From an uncultured Gammaproteobacteria bacterium (lineage in GTDB: Bacteria; Pseudomonadota; Gammaproteobacteria; Steroidobacterales; UBA11654), in contig CACJRN010000003.1 in the NCBI GenBank assembly GCA_902595845.1, forward strand, positions 62,001-126,000: a stretch of 64,000 bases of DNA, given 5' to 3'. Under the pieces are notes generated by a model. That model was not told the origin of the DNA. It saw only the letters and a list, made by a program, of their open reading frames with translations, and ran no database searches. Both the position numbers and the translations under genes were made by a program. How positions within the stretch are numbered: the stretch's first letter is position 1; each line of letters begins with the position of its first letter. Below are positions 17,607 through 28,899 of the stretch, in pieces.

Positions 17607-18359
17607 TTAGAGATTCTCAGCGATGTATTTCATTCGAGACTGTACCTCATCATCAAACCAGCCTTCTGCATAACCTTCTGACATAGTTTTCAATTGCTCG
17701 TCAAACAAATTGTTGATTTCTGATTTTGCATTCAATCGAGTCCTATTCATTGCCAATGGTGGCAGTTGAGTGAGATTTTTTAACCAATCAAGCGTTCTTG
17801 ATTTTACTTGATTGGGTTCTACGAGTTCATCAATAAAACCGATCTCATGTGCAAAATCAAAATCCATCAGTTGTCCATGCACCATAAGGTTTGTGGCATG
17901 TTTTTCCCCGACATGTCTGGCAAAACCTTTGTATATGACCCTAGGCACCTCAAGTCCAACGAAGACTTCATTCATGCCGATCTTGAAACTCCCATTGGCC
18001 GCGACTCGATAGTCACAAAAATTCGCTAAAACAGCACCACCTGCTGGGCTATGTCCAGTGATTGCTGCAGCAATTGGAATGGGGCTCTTCGAGATCTTTG
18101 CCATCAAACCCCAAAAAGATTTAAAAAAGACCGTTATTTCATCCGCATTCATTTCCACTAGCTTTTTGACATCCAATCCAGCAGAGTAAATACCTTCCCT
18201 TCCGCTCAGCATGAGTGCTTTTGCTCCATTATTCGTATGATCATCAATTGCCTGGTGCAAGCCTTCTACTATTTCAAGGTTCAAAGCATTCACAGGAGGG
18301 CGATTCATTTGAATATCAATAATCCCATCATGTTCTGTAATTAAAGTAAGTTCAGTCAT
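17607..18359 (-). CDS. Enoyl-CoA hydratase/isomerase family protein
   Basis: Crotonase-fold protein of 250 residues. It shows the NRPPVNALNLEIVEGL N-terminus, the oxyanion-hole segments LSGREGIYSAGLDVKKL and ITGHSPAGGAVLANFCDYRVA, and an ending typical of the family. The catalytic glutamates of classical hydratases are not clearly in place, so isomerase or other crotonase chemistry is possible. The ATG at 18359 has GGAG 6 nt upstream and is preferred over a TTG at 18371. Sits where ispD-ispF normally lie between ftsB and surE. Confidence 0.85.
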   Translation of the reverse strand: MTELTLITEHDGIIDIQMNRPPVNALNLEIVEGLHQAIDDHTNNGAKALMLSGREGIYSAGLDVKKLVEMNADEITVFFKSFWGLMAKISKSPIPIAAAITGHSPAGGAVLANFCDYRVAANGSFKIGMNEVFVGLEVPRVIYKGFARHVGEKHATNLMVHGQLMDFDFAHEIGFIDELVEPNQVKSRTLDWLKNLTQLPPLAMNRTRLNAKSEINNLFDEQLKTMSEGYAEGWFDDEVQSRMKYIAENL

Positions 18360-18376
18360 ATCAACTCCCAAAAAAT

Positions 18377-18649
18377 TTACTCAACGATTAAATAAAACTC
18401 TTCCCCCTCTTTGATCATTCCAAAATCAGTTCTCGCTTTTTCTTCTATGGACTCTGTTCCTGTTTTTAGCTCTTCTATCTCTTGTTCCAATTGTTCATTT
18501 CTTAATTTTAGTTTTTGATTCTCCTCAGTCTGACTATCAATCATTTGCTCTAATTCTTTGACGCGAGAGAAGCCATCATCCTTGAACCAAATATCAAATT
18601 GAATCATCAAAAAAAAGGCGATGAGTATTATGATAAAGAAGCGAATCAT
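18377..18649 (-). CDS. ftsB: Cell division protein FtsB
   Basis: A 90-residue bitopic protein of the FtsQLB divisome complex. A single N-terminal membrane helix (about 3-18) is followed by a coiled coil (about 28-65), then a C-terminal region with [18 protein letters not shown], the typical FtsB end. Starts inside the last codons of eno (4-nt overlap), the usual eno-ftsB pairing. Confidence 0.94.
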   Translation of the reverse strand: MIRFFIIILIAFFLMIQFDIWFKDDGFSRVKELEQMIDSQTEENQKLKLRNEQLEQEIEELKTGTESIEEKARTDFGMIKEGEEFYLIVE

Positions 18650-19926
18650 TTGAGCTGATTAAAAGCCTTCTTTCCGGGATACTCTGCCTGATCGCCAACA
18701 ATGGATTCGATTCTCAAAAGCTGATTATATTTCTCAATGCGATCCGATCTACACAAAGATCCTGTTTTGATTTGTGAGATTTTAGGATTCATTGATATGT
18801 CTGCAATCGTATAATCTGATGTTTCACCTGAGCGGTGAGATATAACAGATGTATATCCATTTCTGTTTGCTAAAGAGACTGCTTCTAATGTCTCAGTCAG
18901 TGTTCCAATTTGATTTGGTTTGATCAAAATTGAGTTTGCTATGCCTTGATCAATGCCTTGCTTAAGAATTGATGGATTGGTGACAAATAGGTCATCGCCA
19001 ACAAGTTGAACTTTTTCTCCAATGGCATCACTCAATAATTTCCAACCAGCCCAGTCATCTTCTGCCATACCATCCTCGATCGTGATAATGGGATACTGAT
19101 CAATCATTTGGGTGAGATAATCTACGAATTGAGCTGAATCAAAAGACTTGTCTTCTGAAGATAGATGATATTTTCCATCGCGATAAAATTCTGTGCTGGC
19201 AACATCTAACCCGATTAAAATATCATTGCCTGCCTCGTATCCTCTCGACTCAATTGCTTCAATAATGGTCTCTATTGCAGCCACATTATTCTTCAGATTG
19301 GGAGCAAACCCTCCTTCATCTCCCACCGCAGTACTCATCCCTTTCTTATCAAGCACGTCCTTCAGTGAATGAAAAATCTCGACACCAGCCCTAAGTGCAT
19401 CAGAGAATCGCTCAAAGTTAACCGGCAGAATCATAAACTCTTGAATATCTATATTATTATTTGCATGCTCTCCACCATTGATGATGTTCATCATTGGTAA
19501 AGGGAAACTGTAAGGGCCATCTGATAAATATCGAAACAGGTCTGTCTTTTTTGATGCTGATGCGGCTTTAATGCAAGCCAGTGACACTGCTAGAATTGCA
19601 TTGGCACCAAGTCTGGATTTATTTTCTGTGCCGTCAAGATCGATCATAATCTGATCAATACTGCTTTGATCATAAATATCATGGCCTATGAGTGCTGCTT
19701 GTATTTCTGAATTGATATTCTCAACAGCTGCCAAAACACCTTTTCCTAGATAAATCTCATTATTCCCATCTCTTAATTCCACTGCTTCTCTGCTTCCAGT
19801 TGAGGCACCCGATGGGACAGATGCTCTTCCACTTGTGCCGTCTTTTAATGTGACTTCAGCCTCAACTGTGGGATTACCCCTCGAATCGAGGACTTGAATG
19901 GATTTCACCGAAATAATTTCACTCAT
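18646..19926 (-). CDS. eno: Enolase
   Basis: Glycolytic enzyme interconverting 2-phosphoglycerate and phosphoenolpyruvate; also a degradosome partner in relatives. Seen: [28 protein letters not shown], the metal site [12 protein letters not shown], and [15 protein letters not shown] followed by SHRSGETSD. 426 residues. Two adjacent ATGs occur; the second (19926) has GGAG 7 nt upstream and is preferred to the one at 19929. Between kdsA and ftsB. Confidence 0.97.
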   Translation of the reverse strand: MSEIISVKSIQVLDSRGNPTVEAEVTLKDGTSGRASVPSGASTGSREAVELRDGNNEIYLGKGVLAAVENINSEIQAALIGHDIYDQSSIDQIMIDLDGTENKSRLGANAILAVSLACIKAASASKKTDLFRYLSDGPYSFPLPMMNIINGGEHANNNIDIQEFMILPVNFERFSDALRAGVEIFHSLKDVLDKKGMSTAVGDEGGFAPNLKNNVAAIETIIEAIESRGYEAGNDILIGLDVASTEFYRDGKYHLSSEDKSFDSAQFVDYLTQMIDQYPIITIEDGMAEDDWAGWKLLSDAIGEKVQLVGDDLFVTNPSILKQGIDQGIANSILIKPNQIGTLTETLEAVSLANRNGYTSVISHRSGETSDYTIADISMNPKISQIKTGSLCRSDRIEKYNQLLRIESIVGDQAEYPGKKAFNQLK

Positions 19927-19947
19927 CATTAGTCTCCATTGAGATGA

Positions 19948-20763
19948 TTATCGCTTAACAATTTTATCTATCGCCAATAATTGCTCTAGCAAAGGTTTGA
20001 GATTATCCAATGGAAGAGAATTTGGTCCGTCACTTAGAGCATTTTCTGGATCTGGATGAGTTTCAATAAAAATCCCAGCAATACCAACACCAACCGCACC
20101 TCTAGAGACTGGAATGATGAATTCACTTTGTCCATCTGATGATTGACCCTTGCCACCAGGAAGCTGGAGTGAGTGAGTGGCATCATAAATCACTGGGCAT
20201 GATGTTTCTTTTAGGATAACGAGTGAACGCATGTCTGATACAAGATTGTTGTAACCAAATGTATAACCACGTTCACATACCAAGATGTCATCATTGCCTG
20301 TTGATTTTGCTTTCTTGACGACATTCTCCATATCCCAAGGAGAGAGAAATTGACCTTTTTTAATATTCACTGGTTTTTGTTGTGAGGCAACATTGATAAT
20401 AAAATTGGTCTGTCTGCATAAAAAAGCAGGGGTCTGAAGCACATCAACCACCGATGCGACCTCATCCAAAGGAGTGTCCTCATGAACATCTGTGATCACG
20501 GGTATGCCCAATTGATCTCTGACGCTCTCAAGAATAGACAAGCCCTCTTCCATTCCTGGACCTCTAAAGCTATCAATTGAAGTTCGATTTGCCTTATCAA
20601 AAGAAGATTTGAAAATATAATGAATCCCCAATGATTCTGTGATCTCTTTTATTGATCCGGCAACATCGTGAATCAGGTCTTTTGATTCGATCACACAAGG
20701 GCCTGCGATCAGCGTTAAGGGTGACCCATTATCGATACTAAAGTTAGAAACTTTGACTGCCAT
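19948..20763 (-). CDS. kdsA: 3-deoxy-D-manno-octulosonate 8-phosphate synthase
   Basis: Makes Kdo-8-phosphate from PEP and arabinose-5-phosphate for the LPS inner core. The 271 residues carry [40 protein letters not shown] and [13 protein letters not shown], and close to the C-terminus [17 protein letters not shown]. Lies 4 nt after pyrG and before eno, as in Pseudomonas. Together with lpxA/B/D it shows that this organism makes a Kdo-lipid A outer membrane. Confidence 0.97.
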   Translation of the reverse strand: MAVKVSNFSIDNGSPLTLIAGPCVIESKDLIHDVAGSIKEITESLGIHYIFKSSFDKANRTSIDSFRGPGMEEGLSILESVRDQLGIPVITDVHEDTPLDEVASVVDVLQTPAFLCRQTNFIINVASQQKPVNIKKGQFLSPWDMENVVKKAKSTGNDDILVCERGYTFGYNNLVSDMRSLVILKETSCPVIYDATHSLQLPGGKGQSSDGQSEFIIPVSRGAVGVGIAGIFIETHPDPENALSDGPNSLPLDNLKPLLEQLLAIDKIVKR

Positions 20764-20767
20764 AAAT

Positions 20768-22393
20768 TTAATTCTTTTTAGAGTATTCTACAGCAGCTTT
20801 TATAAAAGAATGAAATAATGGATGCCCTCCAAGAGGTGAAGATGTGAACTCTGGGTGAAATTGACAGCCTATGAACCAAGGGTGATCATGTATCTCGATC
20901 ATTTCAGCCAATCCATCTTTCGAAAAACCTGAAAAAACCAAACCATTGTTCTCAAGCTCTTCGCGATATGTATTATTGAATTCATAACGATGGCGATGTC
21001 TTTCAATAACTGAATCTGCATCATATATATCTTTCGCTCTTGTACCTTTCTGGAATAAGCATTCTTGTGCACCCAGTCTCATTGATCCTCCAAGATCTGA
21101 ATTTTCATCTCTATTTTCAGTTGAACCATCTTGATTCATCCACTCTCTAATCATTGCAATAACCGGCGCTGATGTTTCTGGGTTAAACTCCGTGCTATTC
21201 GCATCCTTATGGCCCAGAACATTGCGAGCATATTCAATCACAGCTGCTTGCATTCCAAGACAGATACCCAGAAAGGGAATATTTTTGTTTCTTGCAAATT
21301 CAATTGACTGAATCATTCCTTCGATGCCTCGATCTCCAAATCCTCCAGGTATTAAAATTGCATCCATTTCAGAAAGACAATCTGTGCCATTCTCTTGAAT
21401 ATCTTCTGACTCCACATAAACGATCTCAACACTCTTATTGTTACTGAAGCCAGCATGTCTAAGGGCTTCACTCAAAGAAATATAAGAGTCCTTGAAGTCA
21501 ACATACTTTCCAACCATTGCTATTTTTACTTTCGAATCGCTATTTTTTGATGCAGTAAATACTTTTTCCCATTGCGTCAAATCTGCTTTGGGTACATCCA
21601 GTTTCAATTTCTCAACAATGATATCATCCAAACCTTGCTCTTTTAGAATCAATGGGATCTGATAAATATCCTCTGCGTCATGCGCAGAAATCACAGCATT
21701 CTTTTCAACATTTGTAAAAAGAGCAATCTTATCAAAATGCTCTTTCGGAAGAGGTAGTTCGGAGCGACACACTAAAGCATCAGGCTGAATCCCAATTGCT
21801 CTAAGCTCTCTCACTGAATGTTGAGTCGGTTTGGTTTTTATTTCTGAAGAAGCCTTAATATAGGGCACCAATGTTAAATGAACATATGCAACTTCATAAC
21901 CATCTTTATAGATTCCCATTTGCCTGATGGCTTCAACAAATGGAAGTGATTCAATGTCTCCGACTGTTCCACCAATTTCAACGATTGTTACATCATGGCC
22001 TTGTGATCCTTTTACAATACTTTTTCTAATTTCATCAGTGACATGAGGGATCACTTGAACAGTTGCACCGAGATAATCACCTCTTCTTTCTTTAGCAATA
22101 ACAGTTTCATAGATTTTACCGGCAGTGTAATTACTGTGCTTACCGGTTACAGTAGAGACATATCTTTCATAATGACCTAAGTCCAAGTCTGTCTCTGTTC
22201 CATCTTCAGTTACAAAAACTTCGCCATGCTGATAGGGACTCATTGTCCCTGGATCAACATTCAGATATGGATCAAGCTTCATCATCCCGACTTTCAGACC
22301 TCTGGCTTCCAAAATGGCGCCTAATGAAGCAGATGTAACGCCTTTGCCGAGTGCTGAAACAACTCCACCTGTAACAAAAATATAATCTGACAT
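20768..22393 (-). CDS. pyrG: CTP synthase
   Basis: ATP-dependent amination of UTP to CTP with glutamine-derived ammonia. The 541 residues have the N-terminal synthetase domain ([20 protein letters not shown]) and the C-terminal class I glutaminase domain with the nucleophile in [18 protein letters not shown] and the His-Glu pair in FHPEFTSSP. The 120-nt spacer upstream, toward tilS, holds only an imperfect stem with no attenuator-like T run. Confidence 0.98.
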   Translation of the reverse strand: MSDYIFVTGGVVSALGKGVTSASLGAILEARGLKVGMMKLDPYLNVDPGTMSPYQHGEVFVTEDGTETDLDLGHYERYVSTVTGKHSNYTAGKIYETVIAKERRGDYLGATVQVIPHVTDEIRKSIVKGSQGHDVTIVEIGGTVGDIESLPFVEAIRQMGIYKDGYEVAYVHLTLVPYIKASSEIKTKPTQHSVRELRAIGIQPDALVCRSELPLPKEHFDKIALFTNVEKNAVISAHDAEDIYQIPLILKEQGLDDIIVEKLKLDVPKADLTQWEKVFTASKNSDSKVKIAMVGKYVDFKDSYISLSEALRHAGFSNNKSVEIVYVESEDIQENGTDCLSEMDAILIPGGFGDRGIEGMIQSIEFARNKNIPFLGICLGMQAAVIEYARNVLGHKDANSTEFNPETSAPVIAMIREWMNQDGSTENRDENSDLGGSMRLGAQECLFQKGTRAKDIYDADSVIERHRHRYEFNNTYREELENNGLVFSGFSKDGLAEMIEIHDHPWFIGCQFHPEFTSSPLGGHPLFHSFIKAAVEYSKKN

Positions 22394-22513
22394 GCCCGGG
22401 CACCTATACCTAAAATTTAACTTGGGAATTTAAATCGAGAAATACTGAATATATTTATCTCAGTCCCGGTATTTCAAATTAACAGATTCTGGTTTGACCC
22501 TCAACGATGATTT

Positions 22514-23848
22514 TTACAAGATCCTCATCTTTGTATTCCACTCAATAACAAAAGAACGCTCTTTTTTATTTGCTATGAAGTCATCATTGATCCAGAAATC
22601 CCCTATGCATATGAGATGTTGATCGTCATATATCAATGGAATCTTATCTCTTGTCCAGGGAAGAATCTTTTTTTCATTGAAAAAGTCTTTCAATGTTTTT
22701 GGTGTCTTTTTTGTACCCAGCGTGATTTTTTCTCCACCTTTGCGGAATTTTATTTGAAGGTTCTCGGAACATTTATCCAATGAAATGCCACTCCCATTAC
22801 TGAAATCAGTCTCCAATGAACCGATTGGATAATGAAGGTCAATCGATTGATGAATTGACCAGGTAATTTTATCGGGTGGGATAAGTGGCATGGCTATAGT
22901 TTTATTAAGAAAGTATAGTCTCTTGTTAAAACGCCTGATCACAAAATTACCCCATTTTATCTCTGATGTTTTCTTGTCATCATTAATCAGGTCAATCAGT
23001 CCAGAATTAAGAATATTCATTGAAGGCATATCCATGTCATTCTTTTCAATCAAAAACCTGATCATATTCTTGATTCTAGGAATAGAGTGTGAATCAAAAC
23101 AGTCGATTCCGACTGAATCTAGATCTGATTCTTGTGAGAGGTCTTCTAATGCAAGCTCATTTAACAATTCATAGTTCTCTGCAGCAATAATTGAGAGTCG
23201 ATGGGCTGATTCTTCAGCACGACTCCATCTTTCTTTGATTTTTGGAACAAGTAGATTTCTGATGTAATTTCGATCAAAAGAAGTATCTTCATTGCTATCA
23301 TCCTCTATCCATTTAATCTTGTTTGCAGCAGCATATCCTTCAAGGTCAGCTCGAGAATAATGTAAGAGCGGTCTTAAAATAATATGGCTCTTATCATCTT
23401 TATAATGAGCAATTCCTCTCAAGCCATTGATTCCTGTTCCTCGAAAAATTCTGAAAAGAATGGTTTCAAGTTGATCGTCTTTATGATGTGCAGTCAGCAA
23501 CAACTCATTTTGGGTAAGATTCTCTTTAATGACTTGGTATCTCTCATCCCTGGCACTTGCCTCTAATCCAGATCCATTGTTCTCAGGATGAATGGACTCA
23601 ATTGTGAGATCTATACCAAGTTGACTGCATTGTTTTTTACAGAAATTACTCCAATTATTTGAGTTCTCATTGAGATTATGATTCACATAAATCGCACGAA
23701 TCTTATATTTGCCATTGAGATGAACATGCATTAAATGCAACAAAACCATTGAATCTAGGCCACCACTGAGTGCTAGGCAGACTTTTTCAGCATCTATTGA
23801 AGAAAACTGACCTAGAAAACTATCCTCAAAATCTTGAAGATCAGCCAT
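22514..23848 (-). CDS. tilS: tRNA(Ile)-lysidine synthase
   Basis: Modifies the wobble C of tRNA-Ile(CAU) to lysidine so that AUA is read as isoleucine. The 444 residues contain the PP-loop ALSGGLDSMVLLHLM, the LLTAHHKDDQLETILFR region and a C-terminal domain with EKITLGTKKTPKTLKDFFNEKKI and PLIYDDQHLICIGDFWI. It starts 2 nt after the accA stop, the conserved accA-tilS order. Confidence 0.96.
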   Translation of the reverse strand: MADLQDFEDSFLGQFSSIDAEKVCLALSGGLDSMVLLHLMHVHLNGKYKIRAIYVNHNLNENSNNWSNFCKKQCSQLGIDLTIESIHPENNGSGLEASARDERYQVIKENLTQNELLLTAHHKDDQLETILFRIFRGTGINGLRGIAHYKDDKSHIILRPLLHYSRADLEGYAAANKIKWIEDDSNEDTSFDRNYIRNLLVPKIKERWSRAEESAHRLSIIAAENYELLNELALEDLSQESDLDSVGIDCFDSHSIPRIKNMIRFLIEKNDMDMPSMNILNSGLIDLINDDKKTSEIKWGNFVIRRFNKRLYFLNKTIAMPLIPPDKITWSIHQSIDLHYPIGSLETDFSNGSGISLDKCSENLQIKFRKGGEKITLGTKKTPKTLKDFFNEKKILPWTRDKIPLIYDDQHLICIGDFWINDDFIANKKERSFVIEWNTKMRIL

Positions 23849-23850
23849 GA

Positions 23851-24810
23851 TCAGTTTTCATTGAATTCGCCAATTGCCTTATATCTTGCTCTTCTTTGAT
23901 CAAGTAAGGTCTCTGGATCTTCTGATTTGAGGGTTTGAAGTGCATTAGCAATACTTTCTTTGATTGATGTGAAAGTTTTCTCTGGATTCCTATGAAATCC
24001 TCCAAGCGGTTCATCAATGATCTCATCTACCAGTCCCAATTTGTTCAATCGAGAAGATGAAATTCCCATTGCTTCAGCAGCAGTTTCCGTCTCATTGGGC
24101 GTCCTCCACAAGATGGATGAACATGCTTCTGGAGAGATCACTGAATAAATTGAGTATTCAAGCATGATGAGTTTATCTCCCATGCCAATCGCCAATGCAC
24201 CACCTGACCCTCCCTCTCCAAGTACAAGATTAATAATGGGAGTTTTTAAAGATGCCAGAGTGAAAAGGTTTCTTGCAATTGCTTCGCTTTGGCCTCTTTC
24301 TTCAGCACCGATTCCAGGAAATGCTCCGGGTGTGTCGATAATGGTTACAATGGGAATTTTGAATTTTTCTGCGAGCTTCATCATTCTTTGTGCCTTGCGG
24401 TAACCTTCAGGTCTGGGCATACCGAAATTTCTTTTCATTTTCTCATTGGTGTTACTGCCCTTTTCTTGTGCAATAAACATCACTGATTGGTTATTGATTT
24501 TGGCAAGCCCTGAAATAATTGCGGAATCATCTGCATACATTCTATCGCCATGAAGCTCTTGAAAGTTCTCGCTGATGGCATCAATCACTTGAATGGATTT
24601 AGGTCTAAGTGGATGTCTTGCTAGTTGAGCAATTTGCCATTCACTGAGACTACCAAAGATTTTTTTTGTCAGAGACTCACACTTTTTCTGGAGCCTCTGA
24701 ATCTCATCATCTAGCTCGATTGCTGTGTCTGCATCCGTATTGGTCAATCTGAGCTCTTCAATTCTTCTTTCAAGCTCTACAATTGGTTTTTCAAAATCTA
24801 AGAAATCCAT
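23851..24810 (-). CDS. accA: Acetyl-CoA carboxylase carboxyltransferase subunit alpha
   Basis: Alpha subunit of the carboxyltransferase that forms malonyl-CoA for fatty acid synthesis. The 319 residues show the N-terminal coiled coil, RHPLRPKSIQVIDAI, GRPEGYRKA-like MPRPEGYRKAQRMM, TIIDTPGAFPGIGAEERGQS and the oxyanion segment GEGGSGGALAIGMGD. The beta subunit gene accD is not in the window, as expected for this phylum. Between dnaE and tilS. Confidence 0.98.
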   Translation of the reverse strand: MDFLDFEKPIVELERRIEELRLTNTDADTAIELDDEIQRLQKKCESLTKKIFGSLSEWQIAQLARHPLRPKSIQVIDAISENFQELHGDRMYADDSAIISGLAKINNQSVMFIAQEKGSNTNEKMKRNFGMPRPEGYRKAQRMMKLAEKFKIPIVTIIDTPGAFPGIGAEERGQSEAIARNLFTLASLKTPIINLVLGEGGSGGALAIGMGDKLIMLEYSIYSVISPEACSSILWRTPNETETAAEAMGISSSRLNKLGLVDEIIDEPLGGFHRNPEKTFTSIKESIANALQTLKSEDPETLLDQRRARYKAIGEFNEN

Positions 24811-24868
24811 AAAATTACATCACATGTTCACATGTATTGTATAACAACTATAAATAGCTTATATCTTC

Positions 24869-27800
24869 TCAGCTTGAAATAAACTGAAAATTATCAATGC
24901 CGAGTTCTTCTGCTAAAGTCTCTCTCAATTGCTTCGTTGGATTGACCTTCCATTCATCGCCGAGTCTCATTTTCGTTTGGTTTACATCACTGAGATAATT
25001 GAGTTGAACTGAACAGCTTCCGGGAGTATGGGATTTCAGAATCTTTTGAAGCTTCTTGGGGTTAAAATTTGGGTCACATCGAATGACTAATTTATTTGCC
25101 TTATTGCTGATCAATTCTTCAAGTGAAGAAACTTCTTCAATCACCAGTTGCCACATATCAGCATAACTGTCGAACCTCAGTTTTCCCCTTAGAAAAAGTA
25201 GTTGATTGTTCATGACGCTGCCTTTAAGGCTCTCCATCTTTTCGCCAAAAACGATGCCCTCAATCATTGCAGTGCCATCATCAATTTTGAATGCAAGATT
25301 ATTTCCTCTTCTTTTGACATCTGAAATTAATCCAGCTAAATCAATCAAAGAGTTATTATTTCCATACCCTTCTCTTTTCTTTGAATCGAGCATCCTCTTT
25401 AAAGAGGAGATGTTGTATCGAGTAAAATGCTTGCAGTCATTTCTGTAGGCATCAAATGGATGACCGCTAAAATAAAAACCCAAAGTGGAATATTCAAATC
25501 CTAATTTTTCATCAACTTGTAGTTCTTTTGCTCGACTTAACTCTGGTAGGTTCTGATCTTCATCACTATCAGAATAAAATAGATTTGTTTGGCCAGCTGA
25601 TTGTTCAAGATTTAATTTATTTGAATAACTGAGTGCAATTTGAATCGAGTTAAGCAGTGTTGATCGATTCTCTCCAAATGTGTCCATTGCTCCTGATTTT
25701 ACAAGTGCCTCGAGAGTTCTTTTCGAAGGCTTCTCGGACGACAATCTGGTGCAAAAATCAAAAATACTCTTGAACTCACCATTTTTCTTTCTTTCTTCAT
25801 ATATTGCTTCAGAGATGGATCGTCCAATACCTTTGATCGCACCTAATGCATATCTGATTTCATCTTTCTTCCATACACTGAATTCATAGGCTGAGTGATT
25901 AACACATGGAGGCTTGACTTCGATTTCAAATGATTCGCAATCTTCCTTGATTCGAATCAATTTATCCGTATTTTCCATATCATAGGTGAGAGAAGCTGCA
26001 AAGAATTCGGTCGGATAATGTGCTTTTAAATAGGCGGTCTGATAGGCAATCATCGCGTAGGAAACAGAATGAGATTTATTGAATCCATATCCAGCAAATT
26101 TTTCAATCAATTCAAATATTCTCCTAGCAGATGCTTCGGATATATTGTTTTCAATTGCGCCTTGAATAAAGACATCTTTTTGCTTCGCCATCTCCTCTGG
26201 AATTTTCTTACCCATGGCTTTTCTGAGTATGTCGGCACTGCCCTGAGTGTAGTTCGACAATTTCTGAGCGATTTGCATGACTTGCTCTTGATATACAATC
26301 ACTCCATAAGTCGGTCGCAGGATTGGTTCTAGAGATGGATGGAGATAATCAATGATCTTTGTCTCTCCGCCTTTTTTTCTTTCAATAAAATCATCCACCA
26401 TGCCTGACTGCAAAGGGCCCGGTCTAAATAAAGCCACCAAAGCAATGATGTCTTCAAATCTAGAGGGTTGCATTCTCTCTATGAGATCTCTCATTCCTGG
26501 AGATTCCAATTGGAAGATACCAATTGTTCTTGCTGAAGAAAGCAAGCTAAATGTTTTCTTGTCCTCTAGTGTTATCTTCTTGATATCGATTGGCGAATCG
26601 GTGCTAAAATTTATCAACTCAACAGTATTCTGTATGACGGTCAGTGTTTTTAGGCCTAAGAAATCGAATTTTATGAGGCCAATTGATTCTGCATCGTCTT
26701 TATCAAATTGGGTGACAGTACCCTCTTCATCATCGACTTTGAATAATGGCATAAAATCAGACAGATTCGATGGGGCAATAACTACTCCACCAGCATGTGT
26801 GCCTGCATTCCTGACCAAACCTTCCAGTTTGAGTGATAGGTTAATGATGGACTGAATTTCATTGTCTTCCTCATATTTTTCAGCCAGCTCATTTGACTTC
26901 TTTAATGCATCGCTGAGAGTAATTCCAATCTCAAATGGGATCATTTTGGCAATGCGATCTACCATGCCATATGGGTAACCAAGGATTCTTCCAACATCTC
27001 TGACCACTGCCCTTGCAGAAAGTGTGCCGTAAGTGATGATTTGTGAGACTTTGTCATCGCCGTATTTTTCATTCACATAATCAATGACTCGATCTCTGCC
27101 ATTGACACAAAAATCGATATCAAAATCAGGCATTGAAATCCTCTCTGGATTAAGGAATCGCTCGAAAATGAGGTCATGTTCAATGGGATCTATGTCCGTG
27201 ATACCAAGAGCATATGCTACTAGCGATCCAGGCCCAGATCCTCTGCCGGGACCGACAGGGATATTTTGCTCCCTAGACCATTGAACAAAATCTGCAACAA
27301 TAAGAAAATAACCAGCAAAACCGGTTCTCTTGATGATTTTAATTTCATCATCTAGACGTTTTTGATAGGTGCTGAGATTATCTCCGCCACTGGGGAATAT
27401 TTTTTTTAGACCAACATTTGCCTGTTGCTCCAAATACTCGTCAATGGATAAATCTTTAGGTGTTTCAAAGTCTGGTAAGACATGATCAGTGTTTTCAAAT
27501 CCGAAATTACACATTTCTGCTATCGCAATCGTATTCGATAATGCCTCAGGAATATCTGCAAATAAATCTGCCATTTCATCAGAACTTTTAAAATATTGTT
27601 CGGGTGTATAGTCTTTCGCTCTTCTTTCATCATCCATCATTGTTCCCTGATCAATGCAAACCCTTGCATCGAGTGAAAGAAAATCATCTTTTTCTATAAA
27701 AATTGGATTATTTACAGCAACGATTGGGATTTTGAAATTTGTAGATAACTCTATGGTTAACTGATTCACCTTTTCCTCATTTGGAATTCCCATTCTAGAG

Positions 27801-28309
27801 ATCGATATAAATAAACGGTCTGGAAATAGTTCTTGAAGACCATTGATCCATTGAAGTGCCATTGATTCATCCATGGATTTAGACTGCTGAAGATAACCAT
27901 TGTTAGAGGAAGAGATTGCGATCAATCCTTCTGTTCGACTCTCCAGCCATTTTTTATCAATGAGTGGCTCGTTTTTATCTAATTTCTCTGTGTATGACTG
28001 TGTAATCAGAGCGCATAAATTCTTGTAACCAGTCTCATTCTCACAGAGAAGAGATAGCTTACTTTTGATTCGCTCTTTTTGGTCTAGAATGGTAACGGTT
28101 GATCCAATAATATACTTTATGCCTTGCTTTTGAGCAGACTTGTAGAGCTTATATGCAGAAAAAAGATTATTATGATCAGTCACTCCAACTGCAGGCATCC
28201 CCATATCGGTACAAGCATCTATTAACTGATCCTGCCTGATTGTGCTTCTTCCAAGTGAATACTGGGTATTCACGTCTAAATGAACAAAAGAAGGATTACT
28301 CATTTTCAA
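24869..28309 (-). CDS. dnaE: DNA polymerase III alpha subunit
   Basis: Replicative polymerase of 1146 residues (E. coli 1160). Order: N-terminal PHP domain (FVHLDVNTQYSL, VTDHNNLF), C-family catalytic region with GPGRGSGPGSLVAYALGI and PDFDIDFCVNGRD, which holds the catalytic aspartates, the finger segment GFNKSHSVSYAMIAYQTAYLK, then an OB-fold and C-terminal tau-binding part. The PHP domain seems intact at its start, but later metal residues were not checked one by one. Overlaps rnhB by 4 nt. Confidence 0.98.
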   Translation of the reverse strand: MKMSNPSFVHLDVNTQYSLGRSTIRQDQLIDACTDMGMPAVGVTDHNNLFSAYKLYKSAQKQGIKYIIGSTVTILDQKERIKSKLSLLCENETGYKNLCALITQSYTEKLDKNEPLIDKKWLESRTEGLIAISSSNNGYLQQSKSMDESMALQWINGLQELFPDRLFISISRMGIPNEEKVNQLTIELSTNFKIPIVAVNNPIFIEKDDFLSLDARVCIDQGTMMDDERRAKDYTPEQYFKSSDEMADLFADIPEALSNTIAIAEMCNFGFENTDHVLPDFETPKDLSIDEYLEQQANVGLKKIFPSGGDNLSTYQKRLDDEIKIIKRTGFAGYFLIVADFVQWSREQNIPVGPGRGSGPGSLVAYALGITDIDPIEHDLIFERFLNPERISMPDFDIDFCVNGRDRVIDYVNEKYGDDKVSQIITYGTLSARAVVRDVGRILGYPYGMVDRIAKMIPFEIGITLSDALKKSNELAEKYEEDNEIQSIINLSLKLEGLVRNAGTHAGGVVIAPSNLSDFMPLFKVDDEEGTVTQFDKDDAESIGLIKFDFLGLKTLTVIQNTVELINFSTDSPIDIKKITLEDKKTFSLLSSARTIGIFQLESPGMRDLIERMQPSRFEDIIALVALFRPGPLQSGMVDDFIERKKGGETKIIDYLHPSLEPILRPTYGVIVYQEQVMQIAQKLSNYTQGSADILRKAMGKKIPEEMAKQKDVFIQGAIENNISEASARRIFELIEKFAGYGFNKSHSVSYAMIAYQTAYLKAHYPTEFFAASLTYDMENTDKLIRIKEDCESFEIEVKPPCVNHSAYEFSVWKKDEIRYALGAIKGIGRSISEAIYEERKKNGEFKSIFDFCTRLSSEKPSKRTLEALVKSGAMDTFGENRSTLLNSIQIALSYSNKLNLEQSAGQTNLFYSDSDEDQNLPELSRAKELQVDEKLGFEYSTLGFYFSGHPFDAYRNDCKHFTRYNISSLKRMLDSKKREGYGNNNSLIDLAGLISDVKRRGNNLAFKIDDGTAMIEGIVFGEKMESLKGSVMNNQLLFLRGKLRFDSYADMWQLVIEEVSSLEELISNKANKLVIRCDPNFNPKKLQKILKSHTPGSCSVQLNYLSDVNQTKMRLGDEWKVNPTKQLRETLAEELGIDNFQFISS

Positions 28310-28899
28310 CTCTCGTTTTCATAGAGTTCTGGCTTAAAACTCAGTCTGTGATAAGGGCTGGGTCCTAATTCTCTGATGGCTTGGATATGATCTTTTGTTG
28401 GGTATCCTTTATTTTTTTGGAAATTATATTTTGGATACTTGTGGTGCAATTCAATCATAAACTTATCTCTATAAACCTTAGCAATTATAGATGCTGCTGA
28501 AACGCAATGAAATAGTTTATCACCCCCAATAACACCCCTAGTGATTAAGTCTCTCTGATCATGCATGACTGGTTTATGAGGTCCATCGATGATGATCTCA
28601 TCCGCATTAACACCAATGGCATCAATCGAATCTTTCATTGATTGGAGAGTCGCAACGAGAATGTTTTTTTGATCAATGACATGATTATCTATACTCGCTA
28701 CAGAGAAGCTTAGACATTCATTCTGAATGACATCATAAAGATCATCTCTTTTTTTTGGTGATAACAACTTTGAGTCATTCACACCTTCAATGACTTGGTC
28801 CTCATAGATTGCAACGCATGCGCTTACTACTGGACCTGCTAGACAACCTCTCCCAGCTTCATCTACACCTATAAAAATATTTGCAGCTTCCTGGCTCAA
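28306..28899 (-). CDS. rnhB: Ribonuclease HII
   Basis: Removes ribonucleotides misincorporated into DNA and RNA primers. The 197 residues start with the diagnostic FIGVDEAGRGCLAGPVVSA, followed by NDSKLLSPKKRDDLY and AASIIAKVYRDKFM, which holds further active-site residues. Overlaps both neighbours by 4 nt (lpxB upstream, dnaE downstream), the conserved lpxB-rnhB-dnaE block. Confidence 0.97.
   Translation of the reverse strand: MSQEAANIFIGVDEAGRGCLAGPVVSACVAIYEDQVIEGVNDSKLLSPKKRDDLYDVIQNECLSFSVASIDNHVIDQKNILVATLQSMKDSIDAIGVNADEIIIDGPHKPVMHDQRDLITRGVIGGDKLFHCVSAASIIAKVYRDKFMIELHHKYPKYNFQKNKGYPTKDHIQAIRELGPSPYHRLSFKPELYENES

Noticed and set aside
22439-22475. GAAATAC/GTATTTC inverted repeat between tilS and pyrG as a terminator or attenuator
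   Set aside because: The loop is 23 nt and no T run follows in either direction.
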